Position numbers and translations under genes: made by a program. Below the pieces are notes generated by a model that was not told the DNA's origin, searched no databases, and was given only the letters and a program-made list of their open reading frames with translations. From Paludibacter sp. (lineage in GTDB: Bacteria > Bacteroidota > Bacteroidia > Bacteroidales > Paludibacteraceae), in contig JADGPS010000030.1 of the NCBI GenBank assembly GCA_017882285.1, positions 1 to 36,792 of the forward strand: DNA of 36,792 nt, given 5' to 3'. Every line of letters starts with the position of its first letter. The stretch's first letter is position 1. Positions 30,287-36,792 of this stretch are shown here, in pieces.

Positions 30287-31357
30287 TTACTTTTTCAACT
30301 TTAGAAGTTTTTCTATTTTGCCTTTGAAACTTATATTTTCCATAAAGCCGGAAAAGTTTTCAGCACCTGGCCCGTAAGCAAAAACCGGAACAGGAACACC
30401 TGAATGACTTTTAGTTGTAAAAGCAGCTTTCAGCATATCTGAACCGAATTTACCATCCAGAATTGTCATTCCACCAGTTTCGTGGTCGGCAGTAATGATA
30501 ACTAATGTATTTCCATCCTTTTTTGCAAAATCAAGTGCTTTTCCGATGGTTTGATCAAAATCAAGCATCTCTTTGATAATCTGTTGTGTATTATTGTCAT
30601 GCGCTGCCCAGTCAATCTGAGAACCTTCCACCATCAGGAAAAATCCTTTTTTATTATTGCTCAAAATATTAATCGAGGCTTCGGTTGCATCCGGTAACAT
30701 AGTGCCACGTTCGGGTATTCCCGGATTTTGATCATCGTAGAGTAAACCGGCTAGTTTCCCTATTTTAACGGCTTTCACATCTTTCAAAGTATAAGCTATC
30801 TGATAATTTTTAGCTTTCAACTCATTAGTCAGATTACGATTATCCGTTCTGTCTTCAAAATACTTACGTCCACCGCCTATAAAAACGTCAATATTTGTTT
30901 TTAGATAATCGGTCGCAATTTCCTCATACATATCCCTGTTTATCTGGTGGGCAATATATGAAGCCGGAGTAGCATGAGTCACTGCGCAAGCAACCACTAT
31001 GCCAGTAGATAAATTGTTTTTAGATGCCAGCTCCAAAATGGATTGAACAGCCACAGAATCAGGATTCATGCCAATCATACCGTTTTTTGTTTTCACTCCA
31101 CAGGCTAAAGCCGTTCCACCGGCACCCGAATCGGTTGTAAATTTATTGGACGAATAGGTTTTAGAAAATCCACTGTACGTGCAACGTTCTAATTCTAAGT
31201 GATTTCCATTTGCCACCATTCCGGCATAAACCTGAGCAATTCCCATGCCGTCACCAATGAGAAAAATAACATTTTTCGGATTTTTTTGAGCCGAAAGGGG
31301 CTGGAATGTGAGGCAAAACAGAAGACAAACTGAAGTTATGAAAATTGAATTTTTCAT
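30287..31357 (-). CDS. Alkaline phosphatase, secreted
   Basis: The 356-residue mature-length enzyme hydrolyses phosphate monoesters in the periplasm. The signal peptide is MKNSIFITSVCLLFCLTFQPLSAQ. I use the ATG at 31357 because the longer frame from 31384 only prepends translated spacer. Key motifs are GDGMG (Asp36, metal), TTDSGAGGTALACG (Ser77, the nucleophile), THATPASYIAHQ, EGSQIDWAAHDN, TADHETGG and SHSGVPVPVFAYG (metal ligands). It is much shorter than E. coli PhoA (about 450-470), with a reduced middle region, but all catalytic motifs are present. It is last in a minus-strand operon after the MerR gene. Confidence 0.93.
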   Translation of the reverse strand: MKNSIFITSVCLLFCLTFQPLSAQKNPKNVIFLIGDGMGIAQVYAGMVANGNHLELERCTYSGFSKTYSSNKFTTDSGAGGTALACGVKTKNGMIGMNPDSVAVQSILELASKNNLSTGIVVACAVTHATPASYIAHQINRDMYEEIATDYLKTNIDVFIGGGRKYFEDRTDNRNLTNELKAKNYQIAYTLKDVKAVKIGKLAGLLYDDQNPGIPERGTMLPDATEASINILSNNKKGFFLMVEGSQIDWAAHDNNTQQIIKEMLDFDQTIGKALDFAKKDGNTLVIITADHETGGMTILDGKFGSDMLKAAFTTKSHSGVPVPVFAYGPGAENFSGFMENISFKGKIEKLLKLKK

Positions 31358-31380
31358 TTGAATAATGTAATTTGTAATTA

Positions 31381-31704
31381 TCATTCTATCGTTAATGCAT
31401 TTGAAATCCCGAGTAATTCCTTTTTTATTGATTTCAACCGTTCTACGACTTCTTGTTGTTTAGCGATCACATCCTTTTTCTGACTTAATTTGCGCTTTGC
31501 ACCGTCAAGTGTCAGTTTTTGTTCATTTACCAGATAAATTATCTGTTTGATTACCTGAATGTCTTCCGACGAATAAAAGCGCGTTCCTTTTTCGTTCCTT
31601 TTGGGTTTAAGTTGTTTGAATTCTTTTTCCCAAAAACGCAGGTTGGACTGATTTACCCCAAACATATCGGCAACTTCAGAAATTGAATAAAAAAGTTTTT
31701 CCAT
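31381..31704 (-). CDS. MerR-family transcriptional regulator
   Basis: The 107-residue protein has a winged helix-turn-helix at about residues 4-70 (YSISEVADMFGVNQSNLRFW, EKEFKQLKPKRNEKGTRFY, then DIQVIKQIIYLV) followed by a coiled-coil helix. The ATG at 31704 is used. A TTG six bases upstream is the alternative. There are no C-terminal cysteines as in metal-sensing MerR proteins, so any ligand is unknown. It sits 17 bases after the transglycosylase gene and ends 23 bases before the phosphatase start. Confidence 0.92.
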   Translation of the reverse strand: MEKLFYSISEVADMFGVNQSNLRFWEKEFKQLKPKRNEKGTRFYSSEDIQVIKQIIYLVNEQKLTLDGAKRKLSQKKDVIAKQQEVVERLKSIKKELLGISNALTIE

Positions 31705-31721
31705 AAACAACTAAAATTAAA

Positions 31722-33005
31722 CTATTTAATAATCTTCAAACGTTGTCCGGTTCGGATGTTTGAACCTCTAATATGGTTCCACAATTTTAATTTCTTGACC
31801 GAAATTCCATATTTCGCAGCAACATTCCCTAAAGTCTGACCGCGTTTTACTTTGTAATAGATTACTTTACCCAATCCTCCGGGAACGATACTCTCAGATG
31901 CTTGTTGGATTTCTATTTCGCTTCTTCGAACGTTAATTAATTCATCCGCTTTATAAGCTACGATCTGATCAATTTTTTCAATAAAAGTGTTTGCATAATT
32001 AAGCGGCAGACACAATTCATAGGGTTTTATATCTCCTGGGATAATGTCTTTTCTGTACTGTGCATTTAACAACCGGATTTCTTCAATTGGCAAATTCAAA
32101 ACCGAAGCAATTTGCACTAAATGAATACGTTTATGAACCATTACAGTATCTGTAAGCACTGGCATATTTACAATTGCGGCGCACAAATTATGTTCGGAAG
32201 CATAATGCATCGAATAATTAGCTGCAATAAAAACAGGGACATAAGCTCTTGTTTCTTTAGGCAAAAAAGGATAAATTGCCCAATAATCGCGTTTCCCGCC
32301 TGATCTTCTTATAGCTTTATTTATATTTCCCGGACCACAATTATAAGATGCAATAACTAAATTCCAATCACCGTAAATAGAAAACAAATCTTTTAAAAAA
32401 TGAGCTGCTGCATTTGTTGCTTTAACCGGTGACAATCGCTCATCAACCAAGCTATTGATTTCCAAACCATACATTCTGCCGGTACCAATCATCAATTGCC
32501 ATAAACCTGCTGCTCCCATGCGTGATACGATAGTAGTATTCAGAGCCGATTCAATAATCGAAAGATATTTCAATTCCAATGGCAAGTTGTTTGCTCCTAA
32601 AACCTGTTCAAAAAGTGGGAAATAATAATTGCTCAGCCCCAACATATATTCAACCTGCCGGCGTTTTCGAACTGTATATATATCAATAAATGAACGAACT
32701 GTAGGATTGAAAGGCATTTCCATTAAACATGGCATTTTCGACAAACGAAGTTTATAAACAGAATCTGAAACGCTTAGCACATCATTACTCGATATGCAAT
32801 TTGAAGGACTTGCACGTCGAATTACCCATGATTGCAACATAAAATCCAACGTATTGTCGAATTCGGCAGGAACAGTTAATGTGGAATCTGACATCAAAGT
32901 TTTATCTGTTGGTTCTACATCCGCATTTTTCATTAATTGTGAAAAAGCAAATGTGGAACTAATAATCAACAATATACAGGATGCAAGAAAGGTTTTAAAA
33001 TTCAT
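31722..33005 (-). CDS. mltD: Membrane-bound lytic murein transglycosylase D-like, SLT plus LysM
   Basis: The 427-residue protein cleaves the glycan strands of peptidoglycan with formation of 1,6-anhydro ends. A signal peptide (MNFKTFLASCILLIISSTFAFS) is followed by an N-terminal helical region. The SLT domain covers about 135-265, with catalytic Glu152 in SIIESALNTT, then GAAGLWQLMIGTGRMYGL and VIASYNCGPGNINKAI. A C-terminal LysM at about 383-427 (YYKVKRGQTLGNVAAKYGIS) binds glycan. E. coli MltD has two LysM repeats. Here only one full LysM is clear. It lies downstream of parA, parB and DUF5683. Confidence 0.92.
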   Translation of the reverse strand: MNFKTFLASCILLIISSTFAFSQLMKNADVEPTDKTLMSDSTLTVPAEFDNTLDFMLQSWVIRRASPSNCISSNDVLSVSDSVYKLRLSKMPCLMEMPFNPTVRSFIDIYTVRKRRQVEYMLGLSNYYFPLFEQVLGANNLPLELKYLSIIESALNTTIVSRMGAAGLWQLMIGTGRMYGLEINSLVDERLSPVKATNAAAHFLKDLFSIYGDWNLVIASYNCGPGNINKAIRRSGGKRDYWAIYPFLPKETRAYVPVFIAANYSMHYASEHNLCAAIVNMPVLTDTVMVHKRIHLVQIASVLNLPIEEIRLLNAQYRKDIIPGDIKPYELCLPLNYANTFIEKIDQIVAYKADELINVRRSEIEIQQASESIVPGGLGKVIYYKVKRGQTLGNVAAKYGISVKKLKLWNHIRGSNIRTGQRLKIIK

Positions 33006-33034
33006 TTGTAAAAAAAATTCTAATTGAAATCAAT

Positions 33035-33706
33035 CTATTTTAAACTAATACTACATTGCATTGCCAATGTATTCGGAACACCTAAATCATTTTTCAGAAA
33101 AGTCGGCTGAAAATGCATTGATAAATCGGGACTAATATCGAAATCGTATAATTGTGCATCGACAAAAGCATCAACGATTGTTAACGCATAATAAGCAACT
33201 GATGCAATGATACTTAAATCGCGGTAACGACGATAAACATCTTGTTTTGATTTTAAAATCGCTTTAAATGATTCCATGCCACCATACGAATCGATGGTTC
33301 TTCCTTTAGGTATTATTTGCAAATAACTGGTTTTTGTTGGATCATTACTCAGTATATCCTGATATGCCGTCAAATATGACAGATATGTCGTTGAATTCCA
33401 TGAAATAGCATAAGCGCATCCCAAAAAACCGCCGTAAACGATTGGTAATTTCCAATACTTTCTATTCAATATCTGACCATATCCCGGAATGATAGCACCC
33501 ATCCACACAACTTTTATAGGATCCGGTTTAAAGGGTTCTAACTTTAGATCATTGGCTTTTATAACCATTTCTGGAATGATGGTTTTTTCATATAAACGCG
33601 CAATGGTGTCTTTTCTTATTTTATTCTTTGTTGTGTCAACCTGTGCCTGTAGACCTACCGACATCAGGAAAATAAAAAACACAAGTATGTTTACGGTTTT
33701 ATACAC
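33035..33706 (-). CDS. DUF5683 family protein
   Basis: The 223-residue protein begins with a GTG at 33706, fitting a signal peptide MYKTVNILVFFIFLMSVGLQAQ. The mature region has the DUF5683 hallmark KVVWMGAIIPGYGQILNRKYWKLPIVYGGFLG at about 64-95 (given here in parts: IIPGYGQILNRKYW), then a hydrophobic helix and SIIASVAYYALTIVDAFVDA. The family is Bacteroidota-specific, membrane or envelope located, and of unknown function. Its place between parB and a murein hydrolase recurs in the phylum, suggesting an envelope role at division, which is inference. It starts 10 bases after parB. Confidence 0.85.
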   Translation of the reverse strand: MYKTVNILVFFIFLMSVGLQAQVDTTKNKIRKDTIARLYEKTIIPEMVIKANDLKLEPFKPDPIKVVWMGAIIPGYGQILNRKYWKLPIVYGGFLGCAYAISWNSTTYLSYLTAYQDILSNDPTKTSYLQIIPKGRTIDSYGGMESFKAILKSKQDVYRRYRDLSIIASVAYYALTIVDAFVDAQLYDFDISPDLSMHFQPTFLKNDLGVPNTLAMQCSISLK

Positions 33707-33716
33707 AAAGAATCAA

Positions 33717-34598
33717 TTAAATTTTATCGAACAATTCCATTATCTGTGCCAATTCCTCGTCGTTTTCAAAAGGAATCGTTATCTTTCCCTTTCCTTCCGG
33801 ATTGCATGCAAATTGTACGTTAGTACCAAAAACCTGACTCAATTGTGCTTGTAAATTTTCAAACTCGGGAAGACTTTTAATAGGATTAATTGTTGTGGCC
33901 TTAACTTTAGAATCAAAACTACCTGTTTCCAAATATAATCTTACTAATTCTTCAACTTTTCTGACGGTAAAATCATTTTTAAGAATTGATTCATACAAAT
34001 GCAATTGATCGACAGGTTCAGATAAGCCTAAAATGGCACGGGCATGACCCATATCAATTTTTTTATCTTTAATTCCCATTTGAATTTCAGCCGGCAATCT
34101 CAGTAAACGCAAATAATTGGCAATGGTAGCTCGTTTTTTGCCAACCCGTTCACTTAATCGTTCCTGAGTTAGTTTATATTCTTCCATCAATCGATAAAAA
34201 GTCAGTGCAATTTCTATGGCATTTAAGTCTTCGCGTTGAATGTTTTCAATCAACGCCATTTCCATAACCTGTTCATCAGCAGCCGTTTTAATGTATGCAG
34301 GAATGGTTTTCAAACCAACTTGCTTTGAAGCTCTTAACCTGCGTTCACCTACAATAATTAAATAGGTGCCATCGTCGTTTTTGCGTAATGTTATTGGAGA
34401 AATAACGCCCAATTCACGAATTGAAGTAGCTAATTCAGTCAAAGTTTCTTCATCAAAATGACTGCGGGGTTGATTAGGATTCGGAAAAATCAAATCCAGT
34501 TCCACTTCATTTATTGATGAAGAACCACTTGTAATGATGCTTTCGATGTCTAACAACGCACCCAAACCTCTTCCTAATCCGGTAATATTTTTTGCCAT
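33717..34598 (-). CDS. parB: Chromosome-partitioning protein ParB (Spo0J family)
   Basis: The 293-residue protein has the ParB layout. The N-terminal CTP-binding fold includes IFPNPNQPRSHFDEE and the signature GERRLRASK. The central helix-turn-helix contains LTQERLSERVGKKRATIANY, which binds parS. The C-terminal dimerisation domain is at about 245-293. ParB loads onto parS sites and spreads as a CTP-dependent clamp, working with ParA in origin segregation. parA lies 54 bases upstream. No parS match is visible next to the genes. Confidence 0.95.
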   Translation of the reverse strand: MAKNITGLGRGLGALLDIESIITSGSSSINEVELDLIFPNPNQPRSHFDEETLTELATSIRELGVISPITLRKNDDGTYLIIVGERRLRASKQVGLKTIPAYIKTAADEQVMEMALIENIQREDLNAIEIALTFYRLMEEYKLTQERLSERVGKKRATIANYLRLLRLPAEIQMGIKDKKIDMGHARAILGLSEPVDQLHLYESILKNDFTVRKVEELVRLYLETGSFDSKVKATTINPIKSLPEFENLQAQLSQVFGTNVQFACNPEGKGKITIPFENDEELAQIMELFDKI

Positions 34599-34652
34599 AT
34601 CGTATTTCGAAAACGTAGCTTTCTATCAATTATTTCATTTACAATGAATGAA

Positions 34653-35426
34653 TTAATTTACTTTTTTGTGTTTTGCAATTAATTCTTTTGCTAAATCCAT
34701 GTAATTTGACGATCCTTTTGATTCTGAATCATACATTAAAACCGGTTTCCCATGACTTGGAGCTTCACTCAAACGTACATTCCGGGCGATAACCGATTCA
34801 AATACCATTCCCTGGAAATGTTTTTTAACTTCAGCATAAACCTGATTTGCTAACCGCAACCGATTGTCATACATGGTAAGCAAGAAACCTTCAATTTCCA
34901 ATGCAGTATTTAATCTGCTTTTTATTATTTTTATAGTATTCAGCAACTTACTAATTCCTTCGAGGGCAAAATACTCACACTGAACGGGAATAATGACTGA
35001 ATCGGAAGCGGTAAGTGCATTAACGGTTATCAATCCCAACGAAGGAGAACAATCAATCAACAAATAATCATAAAGCGATTTTAATGGAGTCAGAATGTTT
35101 TTCATCACCCGTTCTCGATTATCCATATTCAACATTTCAATTTCAGCACCAACTAAGTCAATATGTGATGGCAAAATATAGAGATTTTCCACTGCGGTGG
35201 GATGTATAGCCTGAGTAGGCGGAACATCATCAATCAAACATTCATAAATTGTAAATTCAAGCGAGCGAATATCAATTCCCAATCCCGATGAAGCATTGGC
35301 TTGCGGGTCGGCATCAATTAATAATACTTTTTTACCCAAAGTGGCCAGTGAGGCAGCTAAATTTATGGCTGTTGTGGTTTTTCCAACTCCACCTTTTTGG
35401 TTAGCTAACGAGATTATTTTACCCAT
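34653..35426 (-). CDS. parA: Chromosome-partitioning ATPase ParA (Soj family)
   Basis: The 257-residue cytosolic ATPase has a deviant Walker A KGGVGKTTT near residues 10-18, Walker A' LLIDADPQANA, Walker B YLLIDCSPSLG, and the C-terminal RNVRLSEAPSHGKP motif typical of chromosomal Soj/ParA. It forms ATP-dependent dimers on DNA and moves ParB-parS complexes. It is the first gene of a minus-strand operon with its own well-defined promoter at 35554-35584 and a leader of about 120 bases. Confidence 0.96.
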   Translation of the reverse strand: MGKIISLANQKGGVGKTTTAINLAASLATLGKKVLLIDADPQANASSGLGIDIRSLEFTIYECLIDDVPPTQAIHPTAVENLYILPSHIDLVGAEIEMLNMDNRERVMKNILTPLKSLYDYLLIDCSPSLGLITVNALTASDSVIIPVQCEYFALEGISKLLNTIKIIKSRLNTALEIEGFLLTMYDNRLRLANQVYAEVKKHFQGMVFESVIARNVRLSEAPSHGKPVLMYDSESKGSSNYMDLAKELIAKHKKVN

Positions 35427-35553
35427 ATTTTAGAGAAAATTATTTTTGTAATGGTTGTAGCTTTTTTCAAAAACCCCTTAGGAATTGCATTCTTACTCAA
35501 CAATCTGAATGTCAGAAATTTCACATTGAGCAACAGAATTCTTTACAGATTGG

Positions 35554-35584
35554 CAAAGATAATAAAATTAATCCACCCTTTCAA
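35554..35584 (-). promoter_or_regulatory. Promoter of the parA operon
   Basis: On the minus strand, TTG (35584-35582) and TATCTTTG (35561-35554) are separated by 20 bases, a very good match to the Bacteroidota promoter. Confidence 0.7.
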
Positions 35585-35754
35585 CAAGCAAATAGTCTGC
35601 TAAATAGAAATAAGGTTTTTTAAGGCAAACTATATAATATTGTTTACTTTAATACTTATCCAAGTTGCTCATTTTCATTTTAAAAAAACTATTTTAGATA
35701 ATGACATTTTAATGTATTTAAAATAGAAAATTCAAATCGCTTTGAAAAATTGCT

Positions 35755-35762
35755 TATCTTTG
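35755..35762 (+). promoter_or_regulatory. -7 box of gldG
   Basis: TATCTTTG matches TAnnTTTG, 76 bases before the ATG at 35839. The -33 region lacks a clear TTG. Confidence 0.5.
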
Positions 35763-35838
35763 CAACAACAGAGATAAAGAATAAAATTATCAACGTATTC
35801 ACTTTCAATCATTTCCACTTTAGCTTAATGATTCTGAT

Positions 35839-36792
35839 ATGAAAATTCGAAATTATCGAAACACACTGATTTATATCTGCTTATTAGCACTTTCTATAAT
35901 CTTATTTTTCTATTTTTCTCGAATAGATTTAACTTCCGACAAACGATACAGCATCGCGGAACAAACAAAAAATCTGATGGGAGAAATTGATTCTCCAATT
36001 AAAGTAACTGTATATCTGGATGGTGATTTGAATCCGGGATTTCAACGTTTGAAAAATTCGACTGCCGAATTATTAGATGAATTATCTGTTTATTCAAATA
36101 AAAGTATATCTGTAAAATTTGAAAATCCATCGTTGGCAGAAACACCTCAGAAACGCGAAAAGAAATATGCCGAACTTGAAGCGCAGGGATTGACTCCAAC
36201 AGCCGTTTATGAACGCGACAAAGAGGGAAAATCCATTCAGAAAATCGTTTTTCCCTGGATTGAAATAAGTTACAAAGGAAAAAAGATTCCGGTTTGTCTG
36301 CTAAAGAATATCTTTGGGAATTCAGGTGAAGAAAACCTGAACATATCTATTGAGAATCTGGAATTTGAAATTACGGATGGAATTCGCCGACTGGTTAATA
36401 CCGGAGTATCGAAAATTGCTTTTATAGAAGGACATGGAGAACTCTCTGAACCCGAAACGTATGATATCAGCAAATCGTTAAGCCGATATTTTCAGATCGA
36501 TCGGGGAGTGCTGGGAAATAATCCGGCTATTCTTGACAATTATAAAGTAATCATCATTGCTAAACCCACGAAACCTTTCAGCGAATCCGACAAATTCATT
36601 ATCGATCAATATATTATGCATGGCGGGCGGGTTCTCTGGTTAATCGATGGCGTTCGGATTGCAAGAGAAAACCTGTCGACAATCGGACTTTCGCCGGCTA
36701 TGGAATTGGATGTTAATCTGAATGATCAACTTTTCCGTTATGGTGTACGTATCAACCCTGTTTTACTGCAAGATGTACAATGTGCTTCGGTT
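35839..36792 (+). CDS. gldG: GldG, gliding-motility ABC transporter substrate-binding-like subunit (3' end cut by window)
   Basis: The frame is open from the ATG at 35839 to the last base, 318 codons. It begins with a membrane helix (LIYICLLALSIILFFYFSRI) followed by the GldG/ABC-type unknown-function region: DLTSDKRYSIAEQTKNL, SPIKVTVYLDGDLNPGFQRL, IAFIEGHGELSEPETYDIS and YIMHGGRVLWLIDG. GldG acts with GldF (permease) and GldA (ATPase) in a transporter linked to gliding in Flavobacterium. Homologues also occur in non-gliding Bacteroidota. Usually gldF lies directly upstream. Here the upstream region is non-coding with its own promoter. Confidence 0.9.
   Translation, partial: MKIRNYRNTLIYICLLALSIILFFYFSRIDLTSDKRYSIAEQTKNLMGEIDSPIKVTVYLDGDLNPGFQRLKNSTAELLDELSVYSNKSISVKFENPSLAETPQKREKKYAELEAQGLTPTAVYERDKEGKSIQKIVFPWIEISYKGKKIPVCLLKNIFGNSGEENLNISIENLEFEITDGIRRLVNTGVSKIAFIEGHGELSEPETYDISKSLSRYFQIDRGVLGNNPAILDNYKVIIIAKPTKPFSESDKFIIDQYIMHGGRVLWLIDGVRIARENLSTIGLSPAMELDVNLNDQLFRYGVRINPVLLQDVQCASV

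Larger units (their letters stand above)
35427..35838. other. Divergent intergenic region between parA and gldG
   Basis: This 412-base AT-rich gap contains the two divergent promoters given separately (35554-35584 and 35755-35762). I see no further ORF, tRNA or strong hairpin in it, and no trace of a gldF reading frame. Confidence 0.6.

Noticed and set aside
36270-36473. Minus-strand ORFs near the right edge (also 35999-36199)
   Set aside because: They are antisense to gldG, whose plus-strand frame is open to the window end and matches its family.

Overview
The window looks like a chromosomal segment of a Bacteroidota bacterium, probably of the order Bacteroidales. This rests on repeated matches to the Bacteroidota -7 promoter box TAnnTTTG just upstream of genes, few purine-rich ribosome binding sites, AT-rich coding sequence, and protein families typical of the phylum: a SusB-like GH97, a PF14905-type outer-membrane barrel, PspC plus GIN-domain proteins, DUF5683, DUF4294, BspA-like leucine-rich repeats and GldG. 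The genus cannot be fixed from sequence alone.

Layout. Positions 1-1294 hold the end of a GH9 glycosidase and an aldo/keto reductase-like gene with altered catalytic positions. At 1411-4331 a short structured RNA candidate precedes a 937-residue outer-membrane beta-barrel protein, which converges through a shared terminator on an rRNA pseudouridine synthase with a long repetitive N-terminal extension (4503-6071, minus). Positions 6393-8531 encode a GH97 alpha-glucosidase, followed by a small transcript candidate and tRNA-Asn(GTT). Positions 9035-12054 carry a PfkB-family sugar or nucleoside kinase, an EamA transporter and a TraB/GumN protein. Positions 12231-20596 form a MacAB-TolC-like export locus (ATPase, two permeases, adaptor, outer-membrane channel), then a PadR regulator and a PspC-GIN membrane protein. 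Positions 20728-22263 are a BspA-like lipoprotein gene broken by one in-frame TAG. A DUF4294 protein (minus) and lipA (plus) are divergent.

Positions 24384-25365 are a gene-poor stretch of repeats, a coding remnant and, at 25008-25283, a 276-bp element with 16-bp perfect terminal inverted repeats, a 7-bp TTATTAA target duplication and a nearly concentric internal palindrome. I read it as a MITE-type non-autonomous transposon. It is the most striking unexplained structure here.

Positions 25366-29907 hold a metallo-beta-lactamase-fold hydrolase, then mpl (peptidoglycan recycling), a dCMP deaminase and a C-terminal processing protease. On the minus strand from 35426 down to 29919 lies a probable operon parA-parB-DUF5683-lytic transglycosylase-MerR-alkaline phosphatase, then a YgbA-like protein. 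The window ends in gldG, which has its own promoter and no gldF beside it.

Together the genes serve polysaccharide breakdown, envelope maintenance and export, chromosome segregation and core metabolism. Many spacers contain degenerate short-period repeats, and a 23-nt palindromic repeat occurs twice.
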